From the NCBI GenBank assembly GCA_031275035.1, contig JAISPH010000177.1, forward strand, positions 1-18,960: DNA of 18,960 nt. Direction: 5' to 3'. The notes under the pieces are model-generated. The model did no database searches and was not told the DNA's origin. It was given only the letters and a program-made list of their open reading frames with translations. Position 1 is the first letter of the stretch; every line of letters starts with the position of its first letter. Shown one piece after another: positions 16,707 to 18,960 of the stretch. The stretch is from Treponema sp. Its GTDB lineage: Bacteria > Spirochaetota > Spirochaetia > Treponematales > Breznakiellaceae. A program made the position numbers and the translations under genes.

Positions 16707-18376
16707 AAGCTCTTAACCGGGGGCGTTGCGGCGTCTTTGTCTTTTTGCTGCTTCTGTTCTTCTCCCGGCCGGTTTTTCCCCAGAGTTTTAACAGTCCCGG
16801 CGATCCCTCCGCACTGGCCCGGATCATAACGGCGGCCATGTCCGATGAGGAAGCGCTGGCCCAGACTTTTATGCTTGGCTGGGTAGGGGCCGAACCTTCC
16901 CCCCTCATTATGAACTGGATCAGAGAGCGGCATATCGGCGGAGTAAAGATATTCGGCTGGAATACCGGCGATACCCGGAGGCTTGCGGAAACGGTGGGGA
17001 CCCTTCAGCGGAGTTCCCTGGAAGGCTTCTTCCAAATTCCCCTTCTAGTCGCCACCGATCAGGAAGGAGGCTGGATCAGGCATGTAAAGGGCGCTACCAG
17101 TGAAACTCCGGGGAATATGGCCATCGGCGCTTCGGGCTACCCCAGGGACGCTTACCTTTCGGGCTACTACATAGGCCGGGAATTGGCGGTACTGGGAATC
17201 AACATGAACTTTGCTCCTACGGTGGATCTCTATACCAACCAGGCTTCGGTGATCATCGGTCCCCGGGCTTTCGGGGATGATCCGGTCCGGGCGGGAATCC
17301 TGGGGGCGGCTTTTATGAAGGGCCAGCGGGCGGCGGGAATCATCGCCACCGCAAAGCACTATCCCGGCCACGGGGGGACGGATCTGGATTCCCACGGGAT
17401 TCTTCCCAGGATCGACGTTTCCTTCGAGACCCTTTGGAACAGAGAGCTGACGCCCTACCGGATGCTTGCCAAAGAGGGGCTGCCGGCGGTAATGAGCGGA
17501 CACCTGGCCTTTCCCCAAACCCAGGCGGGATCCCTGCCGGCTTCCCTATCGCCGTGGTTTTTGAAAACCCTGCTCCGGGAACGAATAGGTTTCCAGGGGC
17601 TGATCATCACCGACGATCTGATGATGTATGGAGCCACTTCCAGCGCCGGAACTCTTTCCCGGGCGGCAAAACAGGCCCTCCTGGCGGGCAATGATATTAT
17701 CATGATGTCCTCTACGCCGAATCTTAACGATGCGGTCTGGACCTATCTGGCGGCGTCCATGAAGGAAGAGCCGGAATTCCGGGAACGGGTTCGGGACGCG
17801 GCCCGGCGTATCCTGGAGTTAAAGCTGGAATACCTCCGGGGGGAACGGGCCGTCCCGCCGGTCCCGGACCTAAAACGCGTGGACAGGGAGCTTCCCGATC
17901 CCGGGGGGGCCGCTTTCTTTCTTGGCCTTGCCGCCCGGAGCGTTACGGTGATCCGGGAGGAACCGGGGCTCTTTCCCCTTGACCCGGAAAAGGCGGGGCG
18001 CATTCTTCTGGCGGGCCAGTTCTCCGATTTCTTCAGCGCCGGAAAAGCCGCCTATCCCGAAGCGGCCTCATACTGGTATTCTCCGGGCGGCTCGGAAGAA
18101 CTGATCCGCCGGGCGCGGAACGCCGACACGGTGATCTTCTGCCTTGCCGATGCTTCGGGGCTTGCCGTGCTGCGGAGGCTCCGCTATCTGGACAAGCGGG
18201 TAATCGTTCTTTCGGTGCTGAGTCCCGCCTATCTCGACGAAGTCTCCTGGACGGCAGGGGCGGTGGCGGTCTACAGCTACGCCCCGGAATCCTTCGCCGC
18301 CGCTTTTTCCGCCATGTTGGGGCGCATTCCCGCCCGGGGGCGGCTTCCCCTGGGATCTGTCCGGCAGACCCTATGA
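16703..18376 (+). CDS. nagZ: Glycoside hydrolase family 3 beta-N-acetylhexosaminidase (NagZ-type), exported
   Basis: It removes N-acetylglucosamine from muropeptides or chitooligosaccharides. The 557-residue product has an N-terminal signal peptide (about 1-27, FVFLLLLFFSRPVFPQ), then the family-3 barrel: DQEGGWIRH, the NagZ signature K218-H219-Y-P-G-H-G with D229-S-H231, and the nucleophile D304 in ITDDLMMYG. A C-terminal alpha/beta domain follows (about 400-557), so it is the longer two-domain form, not the ~340-residue cytoplasmic NagZ. The signal peptide places it in the periplasm, where it could act in wall turnover or on gut chitin/peptidoglycan fragments. The GTG start overlaps the trxB stop by four bases; its own stop overlaps the next ATG. 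Confidence 0.88.
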   Translation: MKALNRGRCGVFVFLLLLFFSRPVFPQSFNSPGDPSALARIITAAMSDEEALAQTFMLGWVGAEPSPLIMNWIRERHIGGVKIFGWNTGDTRRLAETVGTLQRSSLEGFFQIPLLVATDQEGGWIRHVKGATSETPGNMAIGASGYPRDAYLSGYYIGRELAVLGINMNFAPTVDLYTNQASVIIGPRAFGDDPVRAGILGAAFMKGQRAAGIIATAKHYPGHGGTDLDSHGILPRIDVSFETLWNRELTPYRMLAKEGLPAVMSGHLAFPQTQAGSLPASLSPWFLKTLLRERIGFQGLIITDDLMMYGATSSAGTLSRAAKQALLAGNDIIMMSSTPNLNDAVWTYLAASMKEEPEFRERVRDAARRILELKLEYLRGERAVPPVPDLKRVDRELPDPGGAAFFLGLAARSVTVIREEPGLFPLDPEKAGRILLAGQFSDFFSAGKAAYPEAASYWYSPGGSEELIRRARNADTVIFCLADASGLAVLRRLRYLDKRVIVLSVLSPAYLDEVSWTAGAVAVYSYAPESFAAAFSAMLGRIPARGRLPLGSVRQTL

Positions 18377-18960
18377 ACCTTAAATGGCGAAAAACCGGAA
18401 AGAATGATCTTCCCGCGGCGGAGGCTCTGCTTAGAAAGCTGGAACCTCTCTGTGTAAACGCCTGTTCCCGCTTTATTCGCCGGGAAAGCCCGGACCGGTT
18501 CTGGGCCCTGACCGGGGGGGGAACAATTTCAGCGCTGCTGATCCACAGCCGCCGCTTCCTGTTTCCTCTGCTTAACGGAAACAGGGACCTGGGGGCCCCC
18601 TATTTCCTTAACCGTTTTTTGAGCAGGATCTCTATTCACGCCCTCCAGGGAATCCGGGAGGATGTAGAGCTTCTTGAAGCGATCCTGGACCGGAAGGGTT
18701 TCCGGCTCCCCGAGGAGATAGACTATGACCTTATGTTCCTGGATAAAGAACCCCGCCGGGAGGCTTTGACGGCGGGTCCCGGGGAGCTTGTCTTGCGGCA
18801 GGCCGGCGTCCAGGACCGGGAAGTCCTCTTCCCGCTGCAGGCCGCCTATGAGCAGGAGGAGGTGCTTCCCCGGGATGCCCTCTTCAATCCCGCGGCCTGC
18901 CGTCTCTCCCTGGAGCGCATCATAAGACAGGAACAGATCCTCGCCGCAGAGCTTGACCGC
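18373..18960 (+). CDS. Partial gene, possibly the N-terminal region of a GNAT-type acetyltransferase (runs off the window)
   Basis: The frame from ATG 18373 (ATGA overlap with the nagZ stop) stays open for 196 codons to the window end. The start is MNLKWRKTGKND; later segments are FLNRFLSRISIHALQGIRED and YEQEEVLPRDALFNPAACRL, then SLERIIRQEQILAAELD. The last part resembles the region just before the acetyl-CoA-binding core in some spirochaete GNAT proteins, but the core itself lies beyond the window, so the family call is weak. There is no signal peptide. It forms one operon with trxB and nagZ by overlap. An acetyltransferase acting on amino sugars or proteins would fit beside a hexosaminidase, but that is speculation. 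Confidence 0.55.
   Translation, partial: MNLKWRKTGKNDLPAAEALLRKLEPLCVNACSRFIRRESPDRFWALTGGGTISALLIHSRRFLFPLLNGNRDLGAPYFLNRFLSRISIHALQGIREDVELLEAILDRKGFRLPEEIDYDLMFLDKEPRREALTAGPGELVLRQAGVQDREVLFPLQAAYEQEEVLPRDALFNPAACRLSLERIIRQEQILAAELDR

Overview
The window looks like the chromosome of a spirochaete related to the termite- and cockroach-gut treponemes. This is inferred from gene order (small SRP RNA, then dnaX, ybaB and recR), from an [FeFe]-hydrogenase domain fused to a chemoreceptor signalling domain (H2-sensor proteins of this general kind are known from termite-gut treponemes), and from GC-rich DNA (high fifties percent by eye). No sequence search was possible, so the taxon is an inference.

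Layout. Positions 1-450 hold a promoter-like site, the SRP RNA and a leader region. 451-2541 encodes a soluble H2-sensor-like protein. 2592-5210 is the housekeeping cluster dnaX-ybaB-recR, probably driven by a promoter that gives a leaderless dnaX mRNA. 5253-7827 (minus strand) is a two-gene operon for an Ldh2-family 2-hydroxyacid dehydrogenase and a sodium:solute symporter. 7960-13336 is a nitrogenase-like cluster. 13337-13619 is a hairpin-rich non-coding stretch. 13620-13979 (minus) is a DUF1508 protein with a histone-H1-like Lys/Ala/Pro tail. 14071-15603 (minus) is an exported transglutaminase-like/TPR protein. 15714-18960 is a tightly overlapping plus-strand run: thioredoxin reductase, a family-3 beta-N-acetylhexosaminidase (NagZ type), and the start of a gene cut by the window edge, possibly an acetyltransferase.

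The most interesting region is 7960-13336. A NifB-type cofactor-maturation enzyme and a NifH-like reductase lie on the minus strand. O-acetylhomoserine sulfhydrylase (MetY), a NifD-like subunit and a NifK-like subunit lie on the plus strand. NifB + NifHDK-like + MetY is the signature expected of methylthio-alkane reductase (MarBHDK, described in Rhodospirillum rubrum), which releases methanethiol from methylthio-alkanes so that MetY can build methionine. It does not look like an ordinary N2-fixation operon. The cluster appears broken. The 5' ends of nifH and metY are fused head to head, removing both starts and presumably a shared divergent promoter. nifH also lacks its middle, nifD has one frameshift and nifK has four single-base indels, at least three of them in A-runs. 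When frames are restored, the metallocluster ligands are still present, and the NifB gene is intact. This is either recent loss of the system or a local sequencing/assembly problem. All other genes in the window read cleanly.
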